From UBA1206 sp041672465 (GTDB lineage: Bacteria > Bacillota > Clostridia > Oscillospirales > CAG-382): a stretch of 64,000 nucleotides of DNA. The notes under the pieces were generated by a model. It did not search any database and had not been told where the DNA came from. It worked only from the letters and a program-made list of their open reading frames with translations. Within the stretch, counting starts at the first letter, position 1. Each line of letters opens with the position of its first letter. Where the stretch lies: contig JBAYZO010000005.1 of the NCBI GenBank assembly GCA_041672465.1, positions 6,132 through 70,131 on the forward strand, read 5' to 3'. Made by a program: the position numbers and the translations under genes. This document shows, piece after piece, positions 25,293 to 32,119 of this stretch.

Positions 25293-28200
25293 TTAAAAGC
25301 TGTATAAAGCGGGGGTTACAATAGATTGGTCAAGCGTGCCATCGGTGGACGCCCAGTCGGGGCCGGCGCCGTCAATATAATGCACCTTTACCCCAATGGC
25401 GGTTTGGTCGCCGTGCTCCGGCGGGGTTCTTCCCAAGTTTGACCAAGGCATGGCGACAATAAACACCCCGTCTTTTTCGGTAAACGTAAAGTTTTTAATA
25501 AGCACGGCGGGGGACGCCGAGCCGCCGGCTGTCCAGCCTTTTTCGGTGCGGTGGATATAATAGCGAAGTCCGTGGTCGTTGTCAAGCACGGAGGGCGCCG
25601 TCTTCCCCGTGGTCACCATCCAAATTTGAAGAAGGTCGTCTTTTCCCTCCCACCACACTCCTTTGCCGTAGTTCGCGGTGGCGTCGTTTGTCCTGACGCA
25701 GACATAAAAGTTTTCGCTGTCATACGAATACGCGAAGAATAAGTCCGCGGCGGCGTTGTTTTTCTTAAAAGGCTGCCAGTTAAGCGCGTCAAGGTTTTCA
25801 GCCGATGGCGTTATGACGGTCAGCACCCCTTCGTTATAAACTTTGTCATATTTTTCGGGTTTTGTGACCTCGACAAGCCCCGATAAGTCAACCTTTTTGC
25901 CGTCGTCGGTTTGAACTTCCGGCCCGTCCGCCTTGCTCCCCGCCCCGTCAAGGGCGCGGAAAGAAGCGTAATACTTAACATAGTCCCGCATTATAAGGCG
26001 CTTGTAATAGTTTTGGACATTGTTAAAAGCGGCATAGGGGAAGGTTGTGAAGTAATGCGGGATATCAAACACAATTATGCTCCCCGAAAGATAGGCTTCT
26101 ATCCCAAGGGATTTGACAATCTCGTCATACCGCTTTGTGGTGTAAATCTGCTCAAAAATCTCCATATCGTGCCAGAACTCCGCGCCCGCTCTCCGGACTG
26201 CTTTCGCCCATTCGGAAACAAAAGACTCATATGAGTCAAACACGCCGTCTTCAACATAAAGCGTGCCGAGCCTGCCGAGACAGTCCTGCGCGGCGACGAT
26301 ATCCGCCACCGGTCTTCCCCCCTCTTTGTCGGGCGCGATAAGCCGGTACAGGTTGTCAGCCCCCACGTCCGGCCTGCCGCTCTGCCAAATGGCGGGGGCG
26401 ATCATAACTTTTGCTTCCGGGGAAATTTCGCGGATAAGGTCGGACTGGTTTTTATAGACATATCTTCCCGCGTCGACCCCTCCCGTGAGGTTAAGCCAAT
26501 AGTCGCACTCCTCGTCGGAGAGATAATAGCCCTCAAACGATTCATGGGTGTGATACATATCATAAATATCCCGAATAAGCAAAAACGAGTCGGCGACAAT
26601 GTCTTTATAAGACTCCATGTTTGCTATCGGCGAGGAAAAATCGCTGTCGTGAATAGTCCCGAGATACACCTTCATTCCAAGCTTATCGGCCGCCGAAAGT
26701 ATAGACTCATAAAGGTCTTCTACGCCGTATGGCGAATATTTGTACCCCGCGCCGGTGATTCTCCTCCCGTTGACGGAAGTGGTTTGGGAAGAATAATTAG
26801 CGCTGTACTGCATTACGACATATTCCATTCCCAAGTCTTTCATTCCCTTAAGCTGGAGATACCACGAATAGTCGCTGTTGTTTGCGGAGGCGTTACTCCC
26901 CGCGCCGCTTGTCTGAAGCTGGAAAAACCCGCCCCTGACAAGGGGGAGCTGGGGCTGGGCGGCGTATACCGAAACTTCGGCAAACTTAGGCGCTTTTTGG
27001 GCGTTATAAGTAATTTTGACTTTTTGCGCTTTGGTTTCCTCAAAATATAAATAAATATATGTGTTTTTACCGGCTTTGACTTTGTAGGTTGTAAAAGCGG
27101 TTTCCGCCCCGTCTAAAAACAACTTTATTTCCCCGTCTTCCGACCCCTCGACCGCTATCATCGCGCCGCATATGTCGTCATAGCTCTTGCTCAGCGATAA
27201 AGTTATTTCGTTTTCGCCCGAAACCCCCGATACGCTGACAGCAGCTTTAAGGTCGGTAAAGGCGGCAGACTCTTTGCCGTTAAGTTCCGCTTTTACAAAA
27301 GCGGCGGCATTGGTGTTGGAAAGCTGATTTTTGCGGTTTATAAAGCCGTAATCGGGTTCCGGCACGGGACTTTCCGAGCCGTAAATATAAACCTCATCAA
27401 GTAAAACAAGGGTTTGAGTGTAGGTAAAAATCTTAATATACCTCGCCCTTACGGTAAACGGGCGGGTGACGATATATTTTGACGAGGAATTTCCCCGCGC
27501 GCCGCTTTGCGAAGCGAGAAAAGACTGGCCGAGGTCTTCCCAGACAACGCCGTCCTCGGAATACCGCGCGTTTATCCTGTCCGGGAAGTTGCCCGACGAG
27601 TTTTGCGGGGTATAAATACCAAAGATAACCTCGGAAACGTTCTTTTCTTCTCCTAAGTCAAGAGTTATTACGCTCCCGGTTTTCCCCGTAAGGTCGTCTT
27701 TCGCCGAAGAGGTAAACCCCAAAACCGCCTGATCTCCCGATAAAATACAAGTGTCGCCGTCGGTCAGCTTGTTCCCGGTCTCGGGGTATTTGTCGCTTAT
27801 CTTGCCGTCGATTGTATATTCCGCCGATAAAGAAAGCAGTTTTCTTTTATGCTCGCTTGAACCGAAGATTTTTATCTCGCTTACGCTTATTGTCTGTGTC
27901 GGGGTTATCGGGAGCACAAACATAACCGATTTCGCCGTTATCTCAAGGGTATCTTTAAGCAGGCCGCCCTCGTAAACGCCGAACTCCCCGGCGTAAAACG
28001 AGAAGTTATACCCGTCAGTGGAATAGAAAACCTCCGCTTTCTCTCCCGAATAGTCTTTTAGCGCCAGCTCAAAGTCCGTGATGTTTGATATGAATCCCAA
28101 ATCGACGGTAATTGCCGCCGTGTCGTTTTTCAGGGTAATGGCCCGGCTTTGGCCGCTCCAGTCGGTGACTTGCAGGGTGTACCCGGATCCCTTGTCAAGA

Positions 28201-28526
28201 CTTGTCGAAAGGCTCGCGTAGGTTTTTTCGCGGCCGTCGGTAAGTATGGTGAGCGAGTCGTCGCCGACGACTTTTATCCCGCAGTCATAAAAATAAGGGC
28301 ATTTATAAGCTAAATTATTTTCGTCAGGCTCGGTTATTTCTTCCGAAACCTCCCCCGGTTGGCTTTCTCCGCCGGCGCTTGGGCCGATGCTTTCGCCGCC
28401 GGCGCTTGCGCCGATGCTTTCTACGCCGACGCTTTCCGGTTTTTCATCTGTTTTTCCGCATGACACCATCGCCACCCCCCCGAATAATAATAAAAGTATA
28501 AGACAAACTGAAAGTAATTTTTTCAT
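25293..28526 (-). CDS. Large DUF4434 lipoprotein with discoidin-like and CBM9-like domains
   Basis: 1077-residue surface lipoprotein. The signal sequence ends in the lipobox M-V-S-C (Cys23), followed by a Ser/Gly/Glu-rich linker with two 9-residue repeats (ESIGxSAGG, encoded by a 27-bp tandem repeat near 28374-28427). Next come two F5/8-type-C (discoidin)-like beta sandwiches (about 75-385, each with a VDLG/LDLGEEKNVSE strand and an IKIFG or VYIYG end), a third beta domain, and a DUF4434 TIM barrel (about 535-860; LVRGGFFQLQ, YYLSDEECDYW). A C-terminal CBM9/DOMON-like domain (about 900-1077; SYDSENFYVCVRTND, LLQIWM) ends it. The Glu/Asp pair in DEECDY could be catalytic. It probably binds and cleaves a glycan at the surface; the substrate is unknown. 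Confidence 0.82.
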   Translation of the reverse strand: MKKLLSVCLILLLLFGGVAMVSCGKTDEKPESVGVESIGASAGGESIGPSAGGESQPGEVSEEITEPDENNLAYKCPYFYDCGIKVVGDDSLTILTDGREKTYASLSTSLDKGSGYTLQVTDWSGQSRAITLKNDTAAITVDLGFISNITDFELALKDYSGEKAEVFYSTDGYNFSFYAGEFGVYEGGLLKDTLEITAKSVMFVLPITPTQTISVSEIKIFGSSEHKRKLLSLSAEYTIDGKISDKYPETGNKLTDGDTCILSGDQAVLGFTSSAKDDLTGKTGSVITLDLGEEKNVSEVIFGIYTPQNSSGNFPDRINARYSEDGVVWEDLGQSFLASQSGARGNSSSKYIVTRPFTVRARYIKIFTYTQTLVLLDEVYIYGSESPVPEPDYGFINRKNQLSNTNAAAFVKAELNGKESAAFTDLKAAVSVSGVSGENEITLSLSKSYDDICGAMIAVEGSEDGEIKLFLDGAETAFTTYKVKAGKNTYIYLYFEETKAQKVKITYNAQKAPKFAEVSVYAAQPQLPLVRGGFFQLQTSGAGSNASANNSDYSWYLQLKGMKDLGMEYVVMQYSANYSSQTTSVNGRRITGAGYKYSPYGVEDLYESILSAADKLGMKVYLGTIHDSDFSSPIANMESYKDIVADSFLLIRDIYDMYHTHESFEGYYLSDEECDYWLNLTGGVDAGRYVYKNQSDLIREISPEAKVMIAPAIWQSGRPDVGADNLYRLIAPDKEGGRPVADIVAAQDCLGRLGTLYVEDGVFDSYESFVSEWAKAVRRAGAEFWHDMEIFEQIYTTKRYDEIVKSLGIEAYLSGSIIVFDIPHYFTTFPYAAFNNVQNYYKRLIMRDYVKYYASFRALDGAGSKADGPEVQTDDGKKVDLSGLVEVTKPEKYDKVYNEGVLTVITPSAENLDALNWQPFKKNNAAADLFFAYSYDSENFYVCVRTNDATANYGKGVWWEGKDDLLQIWMVTTGKTAPSVLDNDHGLRYYIHRTEKGWTAGGSASPAVLIKNFTFTEKDGVFIVAMPWSNLGRTPPEHGDQTAIGVKVHYIDGAGPDWASTDGTLDQSIVTPALYSF

Positions 28527-28624
28527 GAATATTTCTCCTTTTGGCTTTTGCGCGGAACGCGCTTTGTAAAACGACTAAGTAAAAAGTCAAGCTAAACATG
28601 AATCTGTTAAAACGCTGTGTAATA

Positions 28625-28653
28625 ATTATATCATCGCGCGGGGGCTAAGTCAA
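28625..28653 (-). promoter_or_regulatory. Promoter of the DUF4434 lipoprotein
   Basis: Minus-strand -35 TTGACT (28648-28653) and perfect -10 TATAAT (28625-28630), spacing 17 bp; leader about 90 nt. A second, weaker pair (TTGACT 28585-28590, TACAAA 28563-28568, spacing 16) lies inside the leader. Confidence 0.7.
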
Positions 28654-28768
28654 TTATGAATTGATTTATTGATGCTTTTTGGGGTAAGCAAGTTAATTCA
28701 AAAAGTAAATGCAACAGTATATCAATACAAGAAGCGAATGAAGTGGCAAGTATCGAATGAAACGACGG

Positions 28769-28958
28769 GAAACGAATGAAGTCGTGGCTTCGCCACTAAT
28801 GAAGTTTCGCTTTCAGCGAAATGAAGCGTTTGCTCCGCAAACATGAAGCGAAGCGCGCTCCTGCCCCTCATGTGCCGTCGAGGCACGCTTCATTTCTTCA
28901 TTAGCGAAGCGGCTTCATGCGCCGATAGGCGCGCTTCATTGAAAAAAGCGCCAAAAGG
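28769..28958. repeat. Hairpin-spacer array, copy 1 (ATGAAG/CTTCAT type)
   Basis: 190-bp block, repeated with one mismatch at 29048-29237. It contains ATGAAG four times and then CTTCAT, its reverse complement, four times. Small hairpins with different sequences sit between the spacers: GTGGC/GCCAC, TTCGCT/AGCGAA, GTTTGC/GCAAAC on the left; GTGCC/GGCAC and GCGCC/GGCGC on the right. The left and right spacers can pair as nested rungs. The block ends with GAAAAAAGCGCCAAAAGG, half of a tRNA terminator. Extra partial units (CGAATGAAG, CGAATGAAA) lie upstream at 28735-28765. The rest of 28527-28768 is AT-rich leader and holds no gene that I can see. Confidence 0.9.
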
Positions 28959-29047
28959 AAGTTTATTTTGTCAAGCAAAAACAAAAAAGATATGTAAGCA
29001 GTTTTATAGAAATGACGCCAATCATTTACTCTCCCGCAATTTCAAAA

Positions 29048-29237
29048 GAAACGAATGAAGTCGTGGCTTCGCCACTAATGAAGTTTCGCTTTCAGCGAAA
29101 TGAAGCGTTTGCTCCGCAAACATGAAGCGAAGCGCGCTCCTGCCTCTCATGTGCCGTCGAGGCACGCTTCATTTCTTCATTAGCGAAGCGGCTTCATGCG
29201 CCGATAGGCGCGCTTCATTGAAAAAAGCGCCAAAAGG
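29048..29237. repeat. Hairpin-spacer array, copy 2
   Basis: Second copy of the 190-bp block at a constant offset of 279 bp; the only difference I find is C28865 versus T29144. Its right edge merges with the functional terminator of tRNA-Val. The 89 bp between the copies carry no gene or hairpin. Confidence 0.9.
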
Positions 29238-29242
29238 CAGCT
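29220..29242 (-). terminator. Terminator of tRNA-Val
   Basis: On the minus strand AGCTGCC-TTTT-GGCGCT forms a 6-bp stem with one bulged T, followed by a run of T. Its distal half is the part shared with the array copies. Confidence 0.7.
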
Positions 29243-29248
29243 TTGTTC

Positions 29249-29324
29249 TGGTGGGGACTACAGGGCTTGAACCTGTGACCCCCTGCTTGTAAGGCAGGTG
29301 CTCTCCCGGCTGAGCTAAACCCCC
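29249..29324 (-). tRNA. tRNA-Val (anticodon TAC)
   Basis: 76 nt including an encoded CCA end. Acceptor GGGGGTT/AGTCCCC (one G-U and one U-G pair), D arm GCTC/GAGC, anticodon stem CCTGC/GCAGG with loop CTTACAA (anticodon TAC), T arm ACAGG-TTCAAGC-CCTGT. A consensus promoter lies just upstream. Confidence 0.95.
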
Positions 29325-29336
29325 GAAAACACGCGT

Positions 29337-29365
29337 ATTATACCACGCCTATTAACCCTTGTCAA
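29337..29365 (-). promoter_or_regulatory. Promoter of tRNA-Val
   Basis: Minus-strand -35 TTGACA (29360-29365) and -10 TATAAT (29337-29342), spacing 17 bp: full consensus in both boxes, as expected for a stable RNA gene. Confidence 0.85.
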
Positions 29366-29439
29366 CCCCGCAAAAAGGCTTTTTTTACGCTCCCCGCCGC
29401 CGCCCGAATAAAGCTTTGGACGGGAAAAAGTTGCCCGTT

Positions 29440-30462
29440 TTAGGTAAACTTAAAAGTTTTCAGCGTGTTTTCAAATTCAGGGGAATATTCTTCATACTCG
29501 CTGTCGTCAGAGGTGAAAAGGATTGAAAAAACATACCCCTCTTTTATACAAATAACCTGAATATACCGGTAGGTTTCGCCCGACATTTCAATGGTGTATT
29601 CTTTTCGGGACGCGACCACCCCGCCGACGACAGGCTCTTTGTCTTTGAACTCTTTGGTAAGAGTGTACCCCGGGTAAGCGGAGACAAGCTCTTTTTCATA
29701 TTCTTCCCAATAGTCGTACACCCCGTAGGAAGCTTTTGCCGAGGGGAGAGAAAACGCTTGCACGGAAATTGTGGCAAGGCCGTTCTCAGGTTTGACGGCT
29801 ATCATTCCGTCGCCGCTTACCTCCGCCCAACCCCGCGAATAGTCAAAATAATAGTCTTTGTTAAGGCTTGCCGCCCTCCCCCCCGACTGTTTGCTCTCAC
29901 CCGTGTCGGGGACTATCGGAATAAACTCAAAGGTTTCTATTACTTTTTCAAAACAATCGATATAATTTTTAAACCCCTCCGCGCCGCTTGTGAGGAGAAT
30001 GTTGTAAACAATGTTGTCTTTTATACAAAAAACCTGCGCGTATTTGTACTCCTCGCCCCCCACCGACGCAGTGTACTCCACCCTTACGGCGCTCACGCCT
30101 CCGAGCGTGGGGATGTCTTCGCCGCTATACTCTTTTTTCAGCGAATAGCCCTCAAAAGTGGTTTTCAAAGACGACTGATACGCCTCCCAATAAGCGTCGG
30201 CGTCCGCCGCCTCCGTGAACTCGGAAGTGGCGGTTATCATCGCGTTTGACACGCCCTTGACGTCCGGCGAGGGCTTGATTGCCAAGGCGTGGTACGCCTT
30301 GTTTTCCACCCAGTCGTCGTTATAATAAAACGAAAAACCAAAGGCGTCGCTTTTGATTTGTTTGTCGCTCCCCGCCCCGTTCCCCGAACAGGAAAAAGCG
30401 GAAAATACCATAACAGCCCCAAGCGCCGCTGATAAAAAATGTTTTAGTTTTAAGTTTTTCAT
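29440..30462 (-). CDS. Lipoprotein with two tandem PsbP/DcrB-like (DUF1795-type) domains
   Basis: 340 residues. The signal peptide ends in a lipobox A-F-S-C. The mature protein is an internal duplication. Repeat 1 (about 35-180) and repeat 2 (about 200-340) share FGFSFYYNDDWVE versus YYFDYSRGWAEV, then YWEAYQSSLKTTFEGYSLKKEY versus YWEEYEKELVSAYPGYTLTKEF (22 residues each, at about 91 and 250), then GGVSAVRVEYTASVGGEEYKYAQVFCIKD versus GGVVASRKEYTIEMSGETYRYIQVICIKE (29 residues each). The fold is that of PsbP/DcrB/DUF1795 proteins, which have no known enzymatic residues. SD AGAGG. Function unknown. Confidence 0.78.
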   Translation of the reverse strand: MKNLKLKHFLSAALGAVMVFSAFSCSGNGAGSDKQIKSDAFGFSFYYNDDWVENKAYHALAIKPSPDVKGVSNAMITATSEFTEAADADAYWEAYQSSLKTTFEGYSLKKEYSGEDIPTLGGVSAVRVEYTASVGGEEYKYAQVFCIKDNIVYNILLTSGAEGFKNYIDCFEKVIETFEFIPIVPDTGESKQSGGRAASLNKDYYFDYSRGWAEVSGDGMIAVKPENGLATISVQAFSLPSAKASYGVYDYWEEYEKELVSAYPGYTLTKEFKDKEPVVGGVVASRKEYTIEMSGETYRYIQVICIKEGYVFSILFTSDDSEYEEYSPEFENTLKTFKFT

Positions 30463-30518
30463 TTGATATTACCTCTTTTACTGTTTACAACTGTGCTTGC
30501 CCCGGTATGTTAACCCGG

Positions 30519-31553
30519 TTAAAAACATCTCTCTTTTCTGTTTTTCCTGCATTCCTCGGTTTTTCCGCAGCGGTAGCATATCTCGTTTTCAAGCGGCAAA
30601 CCCGCGAAAAACGCGTCTATATTCTCAAACGTCGTCTTTGCTATGTTGTCAAGCGCCTCTTTGGTCAAAAACGCCTGATGGGAAGTTATAAGCACATTAG
30701 GCATCGACAAAAGCCTCGCGAGGATATCGTCCTGCATGATATGCCCCGATTTATCCTCAAAGAAAATGTCGGACTCCTCCTCATACACGTCAAGGCAGGC
30801 GGCGCCGATCTTTTTTTCTTTAATCCCCTCGAGGAGCGCTTCGGCGTCAATGAGCTGCCCGCGCGAGGTGTTGACGATTATAACCCCTTTTTTCATGGTT
30901 TTTATGGTTTGCCTGTTTATCATATGATAATTTTCACTTGTCAGCGGGCAGTGAAGGGATATAATATCGCTTTTTTCAAACAGCTCGCCGAGATTTACAT
31001 ATTCCGCCTCTATCCCCTGCGCCGGGAATGGGTCAAACGCAAGCACTTTCATGCCGAAACCCCGGCAAATATCCACAAACACCCTGCCGATCTTGCCCGT
31101 CCCGACCACTCCGACCGTTTTGCCGAACAGGTCAAAACCGGTAAGCCCGTTAAGGCTGAAATTAAAGTCTTTTGTCCTGTTATACGCCTTGTGTATCCGT
31201 CTCACCGAAGTTAAAAGCAGCGCCATGGTGTGTTCGGCGACCGCGTAAGGCGAATAAGCGGGGACGCGGACTACATGAATTTTCTCAAACGCCGCCCTTA
31301 CGTCAACATTATTAAATCCGGCGCAGCGGAGGGCGATTAGCTTTACCCCGTACCCGTACAGCAAATCAACCGTTTCGGCGTCAATGCTGTCGTTAACGAA
31401 CGCCACCACAACGTCGCTTCCGGCGGCGAGCCCGGCGGTGTCTTTGGTGAGCCGGGTGTCAAAATATTTAATGATATGCTTTACGCTGTTTATATGCTTT
31501 TCAAACGACTCGCGGTCGTAAGGTTTTGTGTCAAACATGGCTATATTTATCAT
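30519..31553 (-). CDS. D-lactate dehydrogenase-type 2-hydroxyacid dehydrogenase with Cys-rich tail
   Basis: NAD-dependent reductase of the LdhA branch that would reduce pyruvate or a similar 2-oxoacid. 344 residues: LRCAGFNNVD and VPAYSPYAVAEHTMALLL (substrate domain), Rossmann VGVVGTGKIGRV, catalytic Arg in VNTSRGQLID, Glu in the following block and His in LITSHQAFLTKEAL. After the normal end (LPLENEI) comes a 19-residue tail with four cysteines (C326, C329, C335, C343) spaced CxxC-x5-C-x7-C, suitable for metal binding. The start is preceded by a purine-rich AAGGAAGTG. It lies beside the repeat array at 31.6 kb. Confidence 0.88.
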   Translation of the reverse strand: MINIAMFDTKPYDRESFEKHINSVKHIIKYFDTRLTKDTAGLAAGSDVVVAFVNDSIDAETVDLLYGYGVKLIALRCAGFNNVDVRAAFEKIHVVRVPAYSPYAVAEHTMALLLTSVRRIHKAYNRTKDFNFSLNGLTGFDLFGKTVGVVGTGKIGRVFVDICRGFGMKVLAFDPFPAQGIEAEYVNLGELFEKSDIISLHCPLTSENYHMINRQTIKTMKKGVIIVNTSRGQLIDAEALLEGIKEKKIGAACLDVYEEESDIFFEDKSGHIMQDDILARLLSMPNVLITSHQAFLTKEALDNIAKTTFENIDAFFAGLPLENEICYRCGKTEECRKNRKERCF

Positions 31554-31620
31554 TTTATTACACTTCCTTTCTGTTGATACGAAAATTCTTTGATGATTCT
31601 GCTTATAAACTACATAAATT

Positions 31621-31800
31621 TCGAGAACCGCAACCTTTTTGATGGTTTCGCTTTGCAGTTGCTTATTTCGGGAACCGCAACCTTTTTGATGGTCTCGCTT
31701 TGCAGCTGCTTATTCCGAGAACCGCAACCTTTTTGATGGTTTCGCTTTGCAACTGCTTATTCCGGGAACCGCAACCTTTTTTATGGTTTCGGCTTGCCGA
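31621..31800. repeat. 47-bp tandem repeats (four units), left half of a nested array
   Basis: Units begin at 31621, 31668, 31715 and 31762 with exact 47-bp period; the fourth is cut short. Each carries GAACCGCAACCTTTTTGATG (TTTTTTATG in unit 4), then GGTTTCGCTTTGCAG and a variable TTGCTTATT. The left-arm motif CAACCTTTTTGATGG is answered downstream by reverse-complement arms at 31825-31836 and 31880-31893. Together with 31801-31949 this fills most of the 565-bp gap between the dehydrogenase and the DUF4091 gene; the remaining part up to 32119 is AT-rich leader with nothing recognisable. Confidence 0.88.
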
Positions 31801-31836
31801 AATTGCGGTTGTTTAAACCGCAAAATAAAAAAGTTG
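31772..31836. repeat. Three-way-junction element, copy A
   Basis: Predicted fold: outer stem CAAC(c)TTTTTTAT/ATAAAAAAGTTG (31772-31784 with 31825-31836), inner hairpin TTTCGGC-TT-GCCGAAA (31787-31802) and second hairpin TTGCGGTT/AACCGCAA (31803-31810, 31816-31823). The same fold recurs inverted at 46460-46526 with paired substitutions in both the outer stem and the first hairpin. Confidence 0.8.
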
Positions 31837-31838
31837 CC

Positions 31839-31949
31839 ATTGAAAGACTTGTCTTTCAATATGTTGTTTAAACCGCAAAATCAAAAAGTTGCCCATTGAA
31901 AGATTTATCTTTCAATGATGTTGCCGATTGAAAGATTTATCTTTCAATC
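31839..31949. repeat. Three palindromes of the ATTGAAAGA(C/T) family
   Basis: Perfect hairpins at 31839-31860 (arms ATTGAAAGAC/GTCTTTCAAT, TT loop), 31894-31917 (CATTGAAAGAT/ATCTTTCAATG) and 31926-31949 (GATTGAAAGAT/ATCTTTCAATC), separated by GTTGTTTAAACCGCAAAATC-type right arms. Copies 2 and 3 have the C-G pair next to the loop replaced by T-A. Single copies of the first form occur at 46408 and 48565. Confidence 0.88.
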
Positions 31950-32119
31950 ATATTATATATGTTAAAATATCAAAAATCAATATAAAATAGTTAACGCACT
32001 CAAAAGCCTTTCCTTTAATTGCGCGAAAAGCCAAAAGAATCCTAACTAACCGTTGCGTAAATCATACCGATATGTTAATATAACTGCTGATAAGCGTAAT
32101 GTTTTAAGGAGACAGGGAT

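Noticed and set aside
28769..29237. CRISPR array from recurring ATGAAG words
   Set aside because: The constant word is 6 nt, the variable parts are self-complementary hairpins and the word inverts halfway.
31621..31800. CRISPR-like array from regularly spaced 47-bp repeats
   Set aside because: Units are contiguous with no unique spacers, inverted arms follow, and no cas gene is present.
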